From contig CM059587.1 of NCBI GenBank assembly GCA_030407085.1, forward strand, positions 42,506,501 through 42,570,500: a stretch of 64,000 bases of DNA, written 5' to 3'. The position numbers were made by a program, and so were the translations under genes. The DNA is from Trichopria drosophilae (lineage: Eukaryota; Arthropoda; Insecta; Hymenoptera; Diapriidae). Below are positions 12,749 through 24,511 of the stretch, piece by piece. How positions within the stretch are numbered: position 1 is the first letter of the stretch; the number at the start of each line of letters is the position of its first letter. The notes below the pieces were generated by a model that was not told the DNA's origin, did no database searches, and worked only from the letters and a program-made list of their open reading frames with translations.

Positions 12749-12950
12749 TACACTGAGAAAAAAATTCAGGGAAGCTGACTAAATGTGAGGCTGCCGATTA
12801 GCTGCCAAATATTTAGTAAAATATACCGAAATTAATAGTCAACCCAACAACACGGTTGTTCTCGACAACTAAATGTATTTTTGACTAAATATGTGACTGC
12901 TAACGGGTAACCTCATATTTAGTCAATCTTATTATTTTTTTCGAAGTATA
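12749..12950. mobile_element. 198 bp MITE, CACTGAG end, TA-flanked
   Basis: The element lies between TA dinucleotides at 12749-12750 and 12949-12950. The left arm reads CACTGAGAAAAAAATTCAG, then GACTAAATGTGAGGC and ATATTTAGTAAAAT; the right arm is its diverged reverse complement (ATTTTTGACTAAATATGTGAC ... GACTAAATATGAGG reversed). It is almost wholly palindromic. TA duplication and CACT ends suggest a Tc1/mariner-derived MITE. It is related in its first 13 bases to the element at 55389-56288. Confidence 0.75.
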
Positions 12951-13146
12951 CCAATGTCACATTATTCTAAAAAGCAGTTCTAAAATGTTAAGTATTATTC
13001 TGAGACTATACAAGAATGGGAAGATTTGATTTCAATAAAATACTTTAGTAAATAAATGTTATGCATTTAAGGGACAGCTAAAATGTGTCGGATAATATCG
13101 ACAAATCCTAAATTAAAAACTGTACAAAAATTACATTTATGTACGT

Positions 13147-13289
13147 TTTTTGGTGCGTAAAGTAAACTTGTGCGTAAAGTAAACTTTACGCACTCGATTA
13201 TACTTTACGCACGAAAAAGCTGTACGTAAACAATATTTCGGCACACGTGCGTGTGTGTAAAGTTCTTTACGCATAACGCCCTTGTATCG
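13147..13289. repeat. Cluster of GTGCGTAAAGT repeats in both orientations
   Basis: GTGCGTAAAGTAAACTT appears twice in tandem (13153, 13170), then the reverse form actttacgcac twice (to 13212), then gtgtgtaaagttctttacgc. The end, ataacgcccttgtatcg, matches the CAAGGGCGT half-site family on the minus strand. The block can form several alternative hairpins. Confidence 0.7.
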
Positions 13290-14685
13290 AAAACTACTAA
13301 TATTTTGAAGATTTATTTTAAAGCTGCAATTAGCAAGAATAAATAGAAGAAAGAATCTATAGTGCTTACACAGATCGCATTGCTATCTACAAAATTTATT
13401 CTAGCGAGTTGTCGCTCGTTTCTGAGCCGAATGCGCTGCGTAAAATAGCTAGGATGTAGTAATTAATTGTGAATTCTCCCAAAAACGCATGCTTTTTAGT
13501 GAAAATGTAATGAACTTGGCATTAGTCTTTTGAAAAAAATGAAGGAAGAAAGTAGGAAATTTCATGGATTGGAAATTGAACCTTTCTGTTACCGGTCGAA
13601 TAATCTAATAACCGGTCGAGAAAATTAAATGTACTTGCAATCTCCAACATAATCTGCTCGTTATAAGGCAAAATAATTCATTTATCCATTATGCAGGAAC
13701 ATAAATTAGATATATACCATTATTACAAAAAATACTATTCTGACAATTACTTTATAATGACCCTAAAATCATTAAAAACTAAAACATTTTCTTTCACCAT
13801 TTTGAATTTTGAACGAATTCATATGCGAATGCTCATGACATTATCAAAAAACCCATGCGCTGTTTTTTATCTGAATTAATAACAAATATACATACCTATT
13901 TTGGAAAAGCGAACTTTTGATATTTTGCAAAATTCTTTCATTTTTCAGGCGCCATATTAAACTATTTTTTAAGCTTGTGCAAATATTAACCACACATTCG
14001 TGTTCAGCGACCACAAAAATGTCTGTATACCTTCTCTTATAAACATATTACGCACCATTGATTTTTTTACTGCGTTATTTTTCATGTCTTCTACATGAGA
14101 CATGCACAATTTGGGCCGATCTTACTCATGTCTATAGTAGATAAGAAATAGCTTTTGTTTGAAATCTATTACTAGAATTGATTTCATTTATACATTACGA
14201 TTTTGGTTGAATGTTGTTTTTCAATAATATCTGAATCATAACCTCTGAATTTCCATTGTTTATAATTAATTCTAAAAACACTGAAAGGTCAAAATGTGGA
14301 TATTTACCCAAATATTAATTTACTTGAAACCAATATTTCTTCTCTTTTGTTGAGAATGCAATTTATGGTATATTTTTATCGAATATTTTTACTTTTTTGC
14401 AGGAAAGGCGCTGAAAAATTGGTTTCTGAAGTCCAGTAAATATTTATCTGAATAGTTTTAAGTTGATCACCTTCATTTATTCTTGATGGTGAGAAAATTG
14501 AAATTTCGCAGGTCTGTGTAATCATTACGCAAATGATTTCCATTATTATATTCATAAAATCAGAAAACGTTTCCTACACTTCAAACGCAATTAACGAAAG
14601 TAAGGCTGCTTACAACGACAGTTTAATAAAACATGATCGCAATTTGCATATAAAGCAAAGTGGGCATTAAGGCGAAACAAATAGT
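13290..14685. other. AT-rich DNA, nothing identified
   Basis: A 62-codon frame near 13691 has ordinary AT-rich composition and no recognisable family. No repeats recognised. Confidence 0.4.
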
Positions 14686-14689
14686 GAGC

Positions 14690-14905
14690 TCCTTTTACTT
14701 GAGAAATCTAATTCATTTTGAGACACGAATATCTGTGGATGGCAGTCCAATTAACTCTTGGAAGCGCCCAACACGTTGGCGAGTTGGCCGAGAAGCTACT
14801 TGTGCCAAAATCTAGACGTTATTTCTTCCGGATCGCCGAACGCATAGCTGGATTATCCTCCAAGTAACGACTTTACAGTATAATCTCCAAAAGTGATCAA
14901 AACGC
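14690..14905. other. G+C-richer unique segment, candidate conserved non-coding element
   Basis: Composition rises to near balance in ggaagcgcccaacacgttgg and the following 100 bases, without a long frame or repeat features. Such islands in insect introns or intergenic DNA are often enhancers; that role is only an inference. Confidence 0.3.
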
Positions 14906-16540
14906 CGCTAACCAAACTTAATTGCATTTCACGAACTGGGAGAAAAAGGCTGGTAATTAGAATTTAGTGGTGACGTAAATATCGGTATTTTTAACGAACT
15001 GATCCTTAAAAATTACATCATTGTGGAGGTGATAATAATTACTTACTTCGAATTATATCTACCCTAGGCCTGTAAAAGCCGCTATTTAGTCGAGTGCATT
15101 AATATTTGTTTTTATAATATTCGAAAACTATACATGCAGGACTTTCATTTAGGGTTATTCAATATTATTTGTCAGTCATAATACCGTTCTACTGAGTTGA
15201 TTACAAATCCATCTTGAATATCGTTAGGTAAAATAAAAGTAAAATATTCGATGCGTACCAAAAATATAGTAAAAAATTTACATAATAGATCTTCAACGGT
15301 AGAAGACGTAAGTTTTTTTTTGCAAATGTTCTTCTCATGCAATTCTTTACACAAACGGAGGAAGAGATTTTTTCTGCAAATGAAGGTGATCTAATATGTA
15401 TAAAGGCTTTTTAAGATAAATAAGATATGGGTAAATTCACTTGTATACCGAATATTATGATATTGCTTTGCACTTTGCTGATTGCGTTAATTTAGTGGAA
15501 ACTGGAATTAAAAACGAGAAAAACGATGATCAAAAGAAATTTCAAATTCGGTTTTAATTAGATCATATTGCCGCAACTCATTTTCAATCATTCCATCTTG
15601 GTCATTTATATACGTGCAATTTTATGATGAATTTATTTGATGAACTTTATTTTACACTTCATTATCAGCCTTATAAAAACTTTGTATGAAAATTTAGCTT
15701 TGTTATGTCACAATTTTCAAATATTTAGGTTTTATATGTATTCGAAAAAGGTATTTTCCCCTTATTTTTTAGGTTATAAACAGGATGTAATACTGACAAT
15801 ATACTTTACTTTACTTTAATAGTTTTTGCTTTAAAACTTCGCAGGCATTTTGAACTATGACATTTAATTTCGTAAGTATTCGCATAACTCATTTAGTACC
15901 TGCTTCTTAATATCTTTTGCAAATTTAAACTCGCTAAATACGGAGATATAGTCAGAAAAATGGAGTCGTTTTTCTTCATGATGGCAGATTTAAAATTTCG
16001 GGTAACTTGAATGCTCATAACATCATTAGGATAAATTTCATAGTTTAAAGTAGTCTTAACTTTTGTAAGAAGAAATGGCAGATGATTCATTAATAATTCG
16101 TTTTGAAATGTGAGAGTATATACTAAATGATGTGAATAGTTGAAAAGAAAAAAACAAACATTGTTGAATACTGTATGTGACCTACGGAATATAAAAGAAC
16201 CATCTTTAGAGTATATAATATCAAAATTCTGAAGACGTATTAGGCTGATTCTGGCCCCGGATTTGGAATGTACGAACATCATTCCTTCGAAAATGATAAC
16301 TTAACCACCTACCCCCGAGATCTGATTCGTTTTTTGTGATCTGTGTAATTAGTTATTCCTATCTGAAATCAGTAACATCGTTTGAAAGAAAAGGTGTCTT
16401 CAATGTTATACTCTGCAAATATGTCCAAAATTGGAAAAACTAAAATTTTTATATTATAACGAAAAAAATTATATATACGATGTTAGGTGGGTTATAACGT
16501 ACAACATTACTAAAAAAAGATAGAGAAAACAAAAAATTGA
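14906..16540. other. AT-rich DNA, nothing identified
   Basis: A 129-codon minus-strand frame (15893-16282) is the longest here. Its composition (Phe, Ile, Asn, Ser) is what AT-rich non-coding DNA gives, and no domain is seen. Confidence 0.4.
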
Positions 16541-16542
16541 AG

Positions 16543-16590
16543 ATATCCCTCAACGTTTCGAACCAATTTAGGGTCCAAGAAAGGGTGCCG
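16543..16590 (-). ncRNA. Half hammerhead-like motif, minus strand
   Basis: On the minus strand GGACCCTAAATTGG is followed by TTCGAAACGTTGAGGG, closely matching the second half of the motif at 24057-24090 (GACCCTAGATTGG, TCCGAAACGTTGGG). The upstream CTGAAGA half is lost (CTTTCTTG here). A short hairpin (gacc/ggtt) remains. Probably a dead copy. Confidence 0.35.
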
Positions 16591-17636
16591 ATCAAACATA
16601 AATTCGAAGTTAACTTCGGCCTTGTTCGATCATCTTTTATATACTTACAGATATGGTGGGGAGGAGTAATTATTCGTGTTTTTTAAATATGTTTTCAAAT
16701 CTAACTATGTGCAAGTCTCCATAGAATAATAATGAAACATGTTCAAATAAACTAGATATATTTTCCACAAGGAGCAAAGCTGTCTGGAGTTCGTGGTTAA
16801 ATTGATGGATATCGGAGTAGACGGACTTTAGTTATCATTCATTTCTTCCAGAAACTGCTTCAAGAAAGAGTTAGTTATAAAAGAACACAATACTGAGCAT
16901 ATATCCAACAGTGTCTATAAGTGATCCGATAAGCCAAGTATTGAATCATATTGTGTATTTGATGTCTCGTAGTATGAAATTAAGTTGAATGTACTGCAGA
17001 TATTTTGAATGTTGGATGTATCACTTCAATATACGCGATGTACGTTGAACAAGTAAGAGCAAACGACTTGGCATATCAGGAAGTTGGTTGGAGAGAGAAG
17101 AACAGGAGCAAAGATAAGATAAACGCACGTCCGTTGAGGAAAGTTATTCCTATGCAGATACGAGTAGCTCCTGGCGTCGATAAACGCGTTATCGACGTGC
17201 ATTGTTTCCTAAATGTGTCAGCCTGTTCTTAGGAGAGTCGACAGCTTTATGGTTGGGGATGGCGCACATCGCTACATGCGTTCCGACAGGTTGCACATAC
17301 TGTTACAGTGAGCAAATGAAAAGGTGTTTATGATCGGGTGTGTGTGGGTGTGTACTCCACAAGAACAGTATATATATGGATACTAGATAGAACAGTGAGA
17401 GGGAAAGAGAAAGACAGCGAGAATCTAGGATAGATTCCTGCATGTGCCAGTACCAGGAGCAGACGTCAGCTCGTCTTGTTCTTGAGTTCAACTTGTGACA
17501 CAAGTATTCAGACGTATAAAATTAAACGTCGATCGATCGCGAATTCTTGCGGTCTATTAGAAACGACAAGATTGAATAAAGTTGTGAGACGTCCGTGAAT
17601 CGTTATTATGTTACAACTATGCGAAATTAAATCAAT
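16591..17636. other. No recognised feature
   Basis: A short less-AT-rich frame at 17005-17232 (75 codons, no recognised domain, non-ATG-like context) and (gt)-rich text at 17335-17355 are the only landmarks. Confidence 0.35.
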
Positions 17637-17640
17637 TTAA

Positions 17641-18446
17641 CCCATTAATCAAACTTTTTCTTTCTGGAAACTATGTACCCTATGGGTTTAAGGGTAGCTG
17701 ATCACGAATCCGAAGTCCGAATTGCAAAATTTAAAACAGCTGATCCAATATGGAGGACATCAAGAAGCTAACTGTTACACTGACAATTGGAATTTCACAA
17801 AAATCGATGTATATTATAAGTTTTCGAGGTCGCCGATGTATGTAATAAACGTATACGATGGCTGACGGACTATTCAAAATCATATCCCATTTACATATTT
17901 GAGATACGCCAGGGTCCTCAAGAACTTACATACATCAACTTTTGCGAATTACATATCGGCAATGTAAGAATTACCCTCTGGATGTCCCCTATTGTGAATT
18001 AGCCATTTTGAATTTTGGAGTTTCGACTTCAGATTCGTAATCAGCGACCTCGAAAACTTATGTGCATCGATTTTGGTAAAATTCCAATTTTCGGCGTAAC
18101 AGTTAGTTTCTTCATGTCCGCCATTTTGAGTCAGCCATTTTGAATTTTGCAATTCTGATATCAAATTCGTATTCAGCGACCCCAAAAATATACGGAAACC
18201 AACTATCGTTTATATCGAACGTTCGGAAGATTGATTTGTCCAACTGGTTCGTTGAAAAAATTGTTTCTATGTTTGAACCGCCATATTGGATTAGCTGTTT
18301 TAAATTTTGCAATTCTGACTTCGTGTTCGTGATCAGCGACCCTTAAAACCATAGGGTTAGTTTCCAGAAAGAAAAAGTTTGATTCCAACGATTAAAATCG
18401 CGTGTGTCCAAAATCGCACCACTGGTACGCCGTATGATCTAATGGG
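17641..18446. mobile_element. 806 bp piggyBac-like non-autonomous element, TTAA-flanked
   Basis: TTAA at 17637-17640 and 18447-18450 flank CCCATTA...TAATGGG. Reversed, the right end reads CCCATTAGATCATACGGCG; the left end carries a deletion after CCCATTA, and then both share TCAAACTTTTTCTTTCTGG. Inside are four or more copies of the gctgat(t/c)acgaa module in both orientations, with AATATGGCGG-type modules between. TTAA duplication and CCC ends are the piggyBac superfamily signature. No transposase. It is the most complete copy of the module family scattered through this window. Confidence 0.75.
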
Positions 18447-18659
18447 TTAATTTTCTTGGGAAACTGATGTGATTGGACCAAGTTCACACAACTTAAAGAT
18501 TTATAAGAACCAAACCGGTTGTATTGTAAGTTTAAAATGAGTTTTGTTGTCAACTTTAATCAGTGCGATAAAGATAACCCAGGTGCCAACAACCGAACGT
18601 TGGGGCTATATACTTAAGATTCTTAGTTTGTTTATCCGAACCACAGTATAGCTTTTGAC

Positions 18660-19020
18660 ACGAATTCCTAATGTCTCAGTTATTGACGTGAGCTTTGTTT
18701 GAACGTACACCACGGGTGCACTGACCTATCTTTCGCGGCGCTGTATTCAGGCCAATAAATTGAACCCCATAGGGGCGCGTCGAGCACCTTGTGCCATCCA
18801 TCCCAGTGTTGATTCACGCACGTTTTCCTCCTCCTAAACTGTACAAGTTAAATGGGTTGTGACAGGGGAGCTGGAAAGAAGGGGTGAGGCAATAGAACTC
18901 CAGGGCAATGAGAGAAATTGACCTGCAAGGAGAGTACTGAGTGCTGGAGGCGACATCGCGCGGATTAGTTTATCCCTTTGCAACTTGCCTCAAAATAGGC
19001 GACAAAAGGTTCCCCGGTGT
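18660..19020. other. G+C-richer unique segment, candidate regulatory DNA
   Basis: The stretch has gggtgcactgacc, tttcgcggcgctg, catcccagtgttg and gacatcgcgcgg, without an ORF or repeat structure. It stands out from AT-rich flanks as a possible conserved non-coding element or a non-coding exon. No splice or promoter call can be made. Confidence 0.3.
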
Positions 19021-19136
19021 AGCATAATCAGTTGGCGTAATTGCGAACAATTATAATAATAAAAATAACTTCAAAACGATATATTTAATCCTATAACTTC
19101 AACATGCAATTGGTCTTCTTTACGAGAAGATAACTA

Positions 19137-20356
19137 GCACATAGATGGGCATTGTTCTAGAACTTTTAAACTTTATGTTGTCGCTCATTATGATACCTTA
19201 AAAATTTTAAATATAAATTTGCAACACTACAGATCAACAAATTTTTGTTCGTTTTACGTGTAATAAGCGTTTATTACTAATTACCGATATGTAGAAAACA
19301 ATGAGAGTAAATAAAAGTAGTGAATTTGTCTATTTTTGGTGCGCGACACTCACTACATTTTTTCAGTTTTAACACTGAAACTTTTTGAACCTTTTGTTTT
19401 ATGGTCTGTGGTTTTTTGTGGAAGTATTTGGGGATGCAAACAAATGAAAAATCCTTAACTTAATGATGTGCTTCACTGAGGAATAAAATTATATACCTTC
19501 AAACTTGCGAGATAACTTTTTTTTATAGTTGACAATTTAGCAATCAACCTTAGATAATTTTTTCCACATTGGTTTTTAAGAAACCACACAACAGGGGTAC
19601 ATATCCTATATGATAAGAAGTAATTTGAGCCTTTGCCCGAATGTGTGCCACCTATACAAAAAAAATGCGACCACGTCAAACTTTAAATTTCCAAGCGAAA
19701 CTCACTTTGAAAAATCAAATTATTTAATGGCACATCTACAATTTAGCTTCTAAGTACTTTGGAATCATTGTGATCTTTTCTCCTATGTTATTAAAGTATT
19801 TATAACTTTTGTGTTTTTTTAATACAACAAAAAACACACTTTTTGACAATAATAAAATGATTATTCTTTACAAATCGTTTTAATTTTTTGGTATCCTTAA
19901 TGTTAAATCATGTATTTGGATTTCAAATTTTAATGAAAACTGACTTTGGATTTGTAATCAGTGGCCTTAAAAACCCTAACATATCAAATTTTATAAAAAT
20001 CAAAGAAATTTTGTAAAAATAGTCCGCCATATTTAATCCGTTATTTTAAATTTGAATAACTATTAACTAGACGTTTAATTTTATATACTAGCTTCTAAAA
20101 ATTAGGCCATAAGCAAAAGAACTGATTTTTTTATGTATATTAAACGTTACAAAACTACAAACTAATTTTACGAGTAACGTAACATGTTACATTAAAAAAA
20201 AAATACATTGTGTATAAATGAGTCACGCAAGGTTTTTCCTGTCATTTGATCAATTCTAAAGCCAATAAAATTAATTTCATGAATGTGCCTAAAAAAAAAT
20301 GAAATTTTCTTCAACCTCAAAGTTTAAAAGTTCTGGAATAATGCCCATATATGTCA
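19137..20356 (+). mobile_element. ~1.2 kb non-coding TIR element, copy B
   Basis: The left end is atagatgggcattgttctag then AACTTTTAAACTTTATG; the right end, reversed, is ATATATGGGCATTATTCCAG then AACTTTTAAACTTTGAGG, giving terminal repeats of about 35 bp. Interior landmarks ggtgcgcgacactc, gagataactttttttt and aaatgagtcacgc match copy A in order. A fragment of the piggyBac-like module (19930-20045: ggatttgtaatcagtggcc, gtccgccatattt) lies inside, either as part of the family or as an insertion. Non-coding. Confidence 0.65.
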
Positions 20357-20499
20357 TAACTCAAACCGAGTTGGTTGCAGCTAGTTTTTGTTCGATTTAT
20401 GGTAACCAATAATTATTTAGCAATAATTTCTGATTATATTATTTATATGATATATTATATGACATATTAATAACTTATTAACGTTTATGTAAATAAATG

Positions 20500-20955
20500 C
20501 TTATTTTTTAGTATTACGGTAATCTTTCTCGTATGAAAGAATTGTGAAAAGTAAATAAATAAAACAACGTAACTGGGATATCAGTTCCCGTCCAGCGCAA
20601 TAAATCAAACTGTTTTTGTATGTCAAATTTTACAATCACATACAATTGGATTTACTATGAAATATCGTCCATCTATCGGTTATAATTGACAAGAATGCCA
20701 TTAGCCCTGCTGAAGAGCATAATATGACATCCTGGTTCGAAACGCATTATGAAAATAGTTTAAATTACACGTGCAAGCGGGACAATTTTTCATAATAAAT
20801 TCAATACTATCTGATTCTAAAATGTTATAAGAACAACTTGATAGATTGCGCTGTACGTGAACTAATACTCCAGTTACATTGTTTTGTTTATTTACTTTTC
20901 ACCATTTGTATCATACGAGTAACAAGACTGCAATACCAAAAAACAAGCATTTACA
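20500..20955. mobile_element. ~455 bp element with ~110 bp terminal inverted repeats
   Basis: The left arm (20500-20612) has tgcttattttttagtatta, ctcgtatgaaag, gtgaaaagtaaataaa, aacgtaactgg and cagcgcaat; the right arm repeats all of these in order on the minus strand. Between them is a hammerhead-like motif at 20710. A single arm plus motif, in the same relative arrangement, recurs at 43890-44140. No protein is encoded. Confidence 0.7.
20705..20750 (+). ncRNA. Hammerhead-like motif inside the 20500-20955 element
   Basis: CTGAAGAG at 20710 matches the CUGANGA core and GTTCGAAACGC at 20736 matches the GAAA side. Stem II between them is poorly paired (gcataat against tcctggttc), so activity is unlikely in this copy. 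The cognate copy at 44076-44120 is on the minus strand. Confidence 0.4.
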
Positions 20956-23715
20956 TAATTATTAATTAAAACAATCGTAAAATTTACAAATAATAACTTA
21001 AATAATTAATTAATAATAAATAAAAACAATTAATAATATATTATTAAATTATTTAGATATACAATAATGAGAAGTCGAGTTGTAGTATCTGAACCCTTTT
21101 TTGATTTTACATTCATTTTTCATAATTTATCATTTTCAAACGTAATTTCTATGCATTGGTAAATAAAAACAGTGTAGAAGCATACAACTTTCGGATATTC
21201 ATGGAATTAAATTATTACGTGCTGTTTGATTATCTTGAAGGTAAAACTTGTAATGTTATACTACAATTATTGCGAAAAATAAAAAAAGTTAAAAACGGAG
21301 GGTAAAAACAACTGAAGTTATATATTAAAGATGAATCACCCTTGTATTCTTTGATATTGTGTCAATGCCTTTCGAGAAATACGAACTACGAATACGATTA
21401 CATTAAAGGAGGAGAGATATACTAAAATGCCTCATAATGAATGTTTCGAGCTACCACCGACATCGTGCTGTAATTCCCAAATGGGAAATAGTAAAAGATA
21501 AAGAGAGAGAAAGGGAGAGAAAGGGAGCGGTAAACAGAGGAAGGAATAGCAACACAGTAATAACCAATGCACATATACACTTGCGCACAATTGCGTCAAT
21601 TTCATATTAATATTGAGACCATATTTGCGCCTGAATAAAATGTAATAAATATGATATTAAATTCTAGTGGTTAAATATTGTTCGTCAGGAATGTATTACT
21701 GAACGAACCGAAATATGTGCATACCATTTCATCAGTAATACATTTTAATAAAAATGTCAGGTATATGTAATTGCTTGCTATGTATTTGTTACATGTAGAA
21801 ACTATGACGATATAATTTAGTTTGTACCTTGCAAAATGTTTAGGTATGTTTTCAGGAATTCTAGATTTGAAAATGAGAAAGAACATATATTTTTATGGAT
21901 TTTTTTATGAACTATAGGTTATGTTTTGTAAAATGTTTTCATTGTGTAATTTTATCTGAATGATTAAAAACTATTAGAATAAAGTCGAAAGTGGGTCGAT
22001 ATTATTTATTTTGTTATTAAGTCTAGTAACGAAAAGACGTTACTATTTTATTATTATTTAGCAGAGGCAATTGAATTTGTTAAAAGTTCTGTACGAAAGA
22101 AACTTGAATTAGTTAATGATCAATTTTTACATTTTATTAATAACAATGATTACTTTACACTTATAGACTAAAACATTGCTATAAAATACATTAAAATGCT
22201 TCTATAACATTTCGAATATTTCGTTTAAAATATTCTATTTATAAGAGTATAAATGATACTTTCTAATTATTATATTCTAGAATATAAAAAATAATATAAC
22301 AAATAACATATTTTTGAAATATGGAATACGGGATATTTCAAATATTACAAATATATTTCCGGAAATGTGTTATTTATGACTACACTCCACCCACTCTTTA
22401 AATACAAAAGGGTTCGATATTTGTAATGCTTCAGATTAATAATTAAAAAATATTATTAAAACAATAGATTTGTTAATGTACATTTGATTGTAATCAATTT
22501 TATATCAAGATATGATCTCGACAATAATTTCAAAATTAATATCTCTGCTTTTAGAGAGCTCTGAACCGAAGCAATCATACGAATATTGTTTGAATTGTGA
22601 AAAAGTATTACAACACAGATACATGGGTAAATTTGAGATTATTTTGTTTGCGCATGTCTTAAAAAAGAACCTAATTTCATAAAAGGTGATCATTCTGGAG
22701 TCTTCCAAATACCATTGGAATACATGTTCAGTAGCAACTTCACCCAAATGTTTTGTTATTAGCTTGTATACAATTAACTGGAGAGAGAATGTAAATTAAA
22801 TTTTAGCCTATACTTAGTCATTAAATTTGTTATTCAATCTTCTATTGACAAATATTATTTGAAAGTATTTCCTTTTGTATTGTATTTTATCACATATTAA
22901 ATATTCCGGCAAAATGAAAAATAAATTTTAGAATATTTAAGTAACTTCTAAATATTCATTAAAATGGAATTTAATAATGATTATTTTACTGCATTTTTAA
23001 CAGTGTAACCATTGCAAACATTGCGAAACAAATGTTATTATATTCTAGAAGTACTTTCAAATATTTTCAAAATATTTAATTAAAAATTGTTATTGATGTA
23101 TTTAAACATGTTTCTAAAATATTGTATTGGTGCGTAAAAAGTAAATACTTTAAATTGAATATAATTTAATGAAAGATTGAACAGAACATTAATTTAAAAC
23201 AACTTTACTAAATTAAGTTTTGGATTTCAAACTTTTCAGTATATTACCTAGAATATTTGTTCAATTAATTTATAATTCTCGATTTACTTTGAAAATATTT
23301 CTGTTACATGAGATGGTTTACTATTTCGTGTCATTATTTCTGCAATTTTATACAATACATTGCTGTAATATATGAAGTATAATATTATTTATACTATATG
23401 TATTGGTGAAAATTTTACAATATTTATTCATAGTTTTATTAGACTACACTTAAACATCTTGAAATGAAAAGCAGAAGGAACGATTAAAAAATCTTTTATC
23501 GGCCACTCAATAAAAATTCATCAACAATTCACTAATAATACACGTCGGAGAATCAAGTTAGGAATACTGTTAGGGAACCTTCTGTAACAAATTTCCCAGT
23601 GCTTCTTTCATCCTAATCCGGACGTCCAGTAAGAGAAAGAGGATTAACCGATCCCGTCGCAAGATGTCGAATCCTAGTCTAAGAAACCCTTTCGACTCGA
23701 ATATCCGTAAATTAC
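20956..23715. other. Very AT-rich DNA, nothing identified
   Basis: No credible gene or repeat family. Purine-rich aaagagagagaaagggagag occurs near 21499. Confidence 0.45.
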
Positions 23716-23717
23716 GT

Positions 23718-23850
23718 ACACTCTAAATCTCTTAAGGTGAATTTTGAGCCAAGTTCGACTTTAGGTAAAGTGAAACTGTAATTTCCACTTTTTTAGTGAT
23801 ATTTCACTTATTAAAAGAGACAGACAACCTTCACCTTAATGGAGTAAAAA
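23718..23850. mobile_element. Truncated mariner-type MITE (CACTCTAAA family)
   Basis: TA then CACTCTAAATCTCTTAAGG, followed by a gagccaa and aaagtgaaa interior, matches the left arm of the complete element at 24922-25127. The right arm is replaced by unrelated sequence after about 23845 (accttcaccttaatgg is a trace). Confidence 0.55.
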
Positions 23851-24049
23851 ACGATGCAGATCATCATTTTAATTGGACAGATGTACAAATTCTTGACACC
23901 GAAAAAATTGGTCCAATAACCCAATTTCAGAAATACTGCATATTAAGTTGCACAGCAACCTATTAAATAAAATCAAGGATTGTCAAGATTTATATATTAT
24001 GATGAACTGTTAAAAAGTATGAAATCACGACGGTACCCGACCTAGTCAA

Positions 24050-24095
24050 AGACCTCCTGAAGAGAGACCCTAGATTGGTCCGAAACGTTGGGTGC
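24050..24095 (+). ncRNA. Hammerhead-ribozyme-like motif, best-preserved copy
   Basis: CTGAAGA (24057-24063) fits the conserved CUGANGA box and CGAAAC (24081-24086) fits the GAAA box. Between them GACC (24066-24069) pairs with GGTC (24077-24080), and G64 with C81 closes the stem if A65 is bulged. Downstream text, gataaataca, is a possible 3' end of a retroelement. Short-stem hammerheads of this kind are established in Penelope-like elements. No reverse transcriptase lies nearby. Confidence 0.45.
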
Positions 24096-24432
24096 AATTA
24101 AACATCCGATAAATACAAATTTGTCCTCGTAACAATCTTTTAAAATTGAAGGTTATAGGCCCTGCCTACATTTTGCTTTAAAGAACAATGATTAACTACC
24201 CATAAAGTACAGTTTCAAAAGTTTCGTGGAGAACAGTGGAGACAATTTCTAGATTAGTTTTCAAGTGTTACTTTAATTATTATTTCACTAAGACCGTATC
24301 TCATTATCAAGTGAGCTATATTATATTTATAAGAGTAAAGAATTTGTTAGACTTGTCTAACAGTTTTCATTACACGCAGAACCGAGACAAAAATGTGTAG
24401 TCTTCACCCAGACCTACTTTCGAGATGAAATA

Positions 24433-24511
24433 AAATATTATGGTTTTTGGACTCGCTGATTACGAATCTGAATTCATATTCGTAATCAGCGAGCTCAAAA
24501 ACTATAATAAA
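24433..24511. repeat. Near-perfect 79 bp palindrome from the piggyBac-like module
   Basis: TCGCTGATTACGAATCTGAA is followed within 4 bases by its reverse complement ATTCGTAATCAGCGA. The symmetry extends outward through ggtttttgg/ctcaaaaac to att/aat. It is a head-to-head fusion of two module ends. Confidence 0.8.

Noticed and set aside
15893..16282. 129-codon minus-strand frame
   Set aside because: AT-driven composition, no domain, no neighbouring exon signals.
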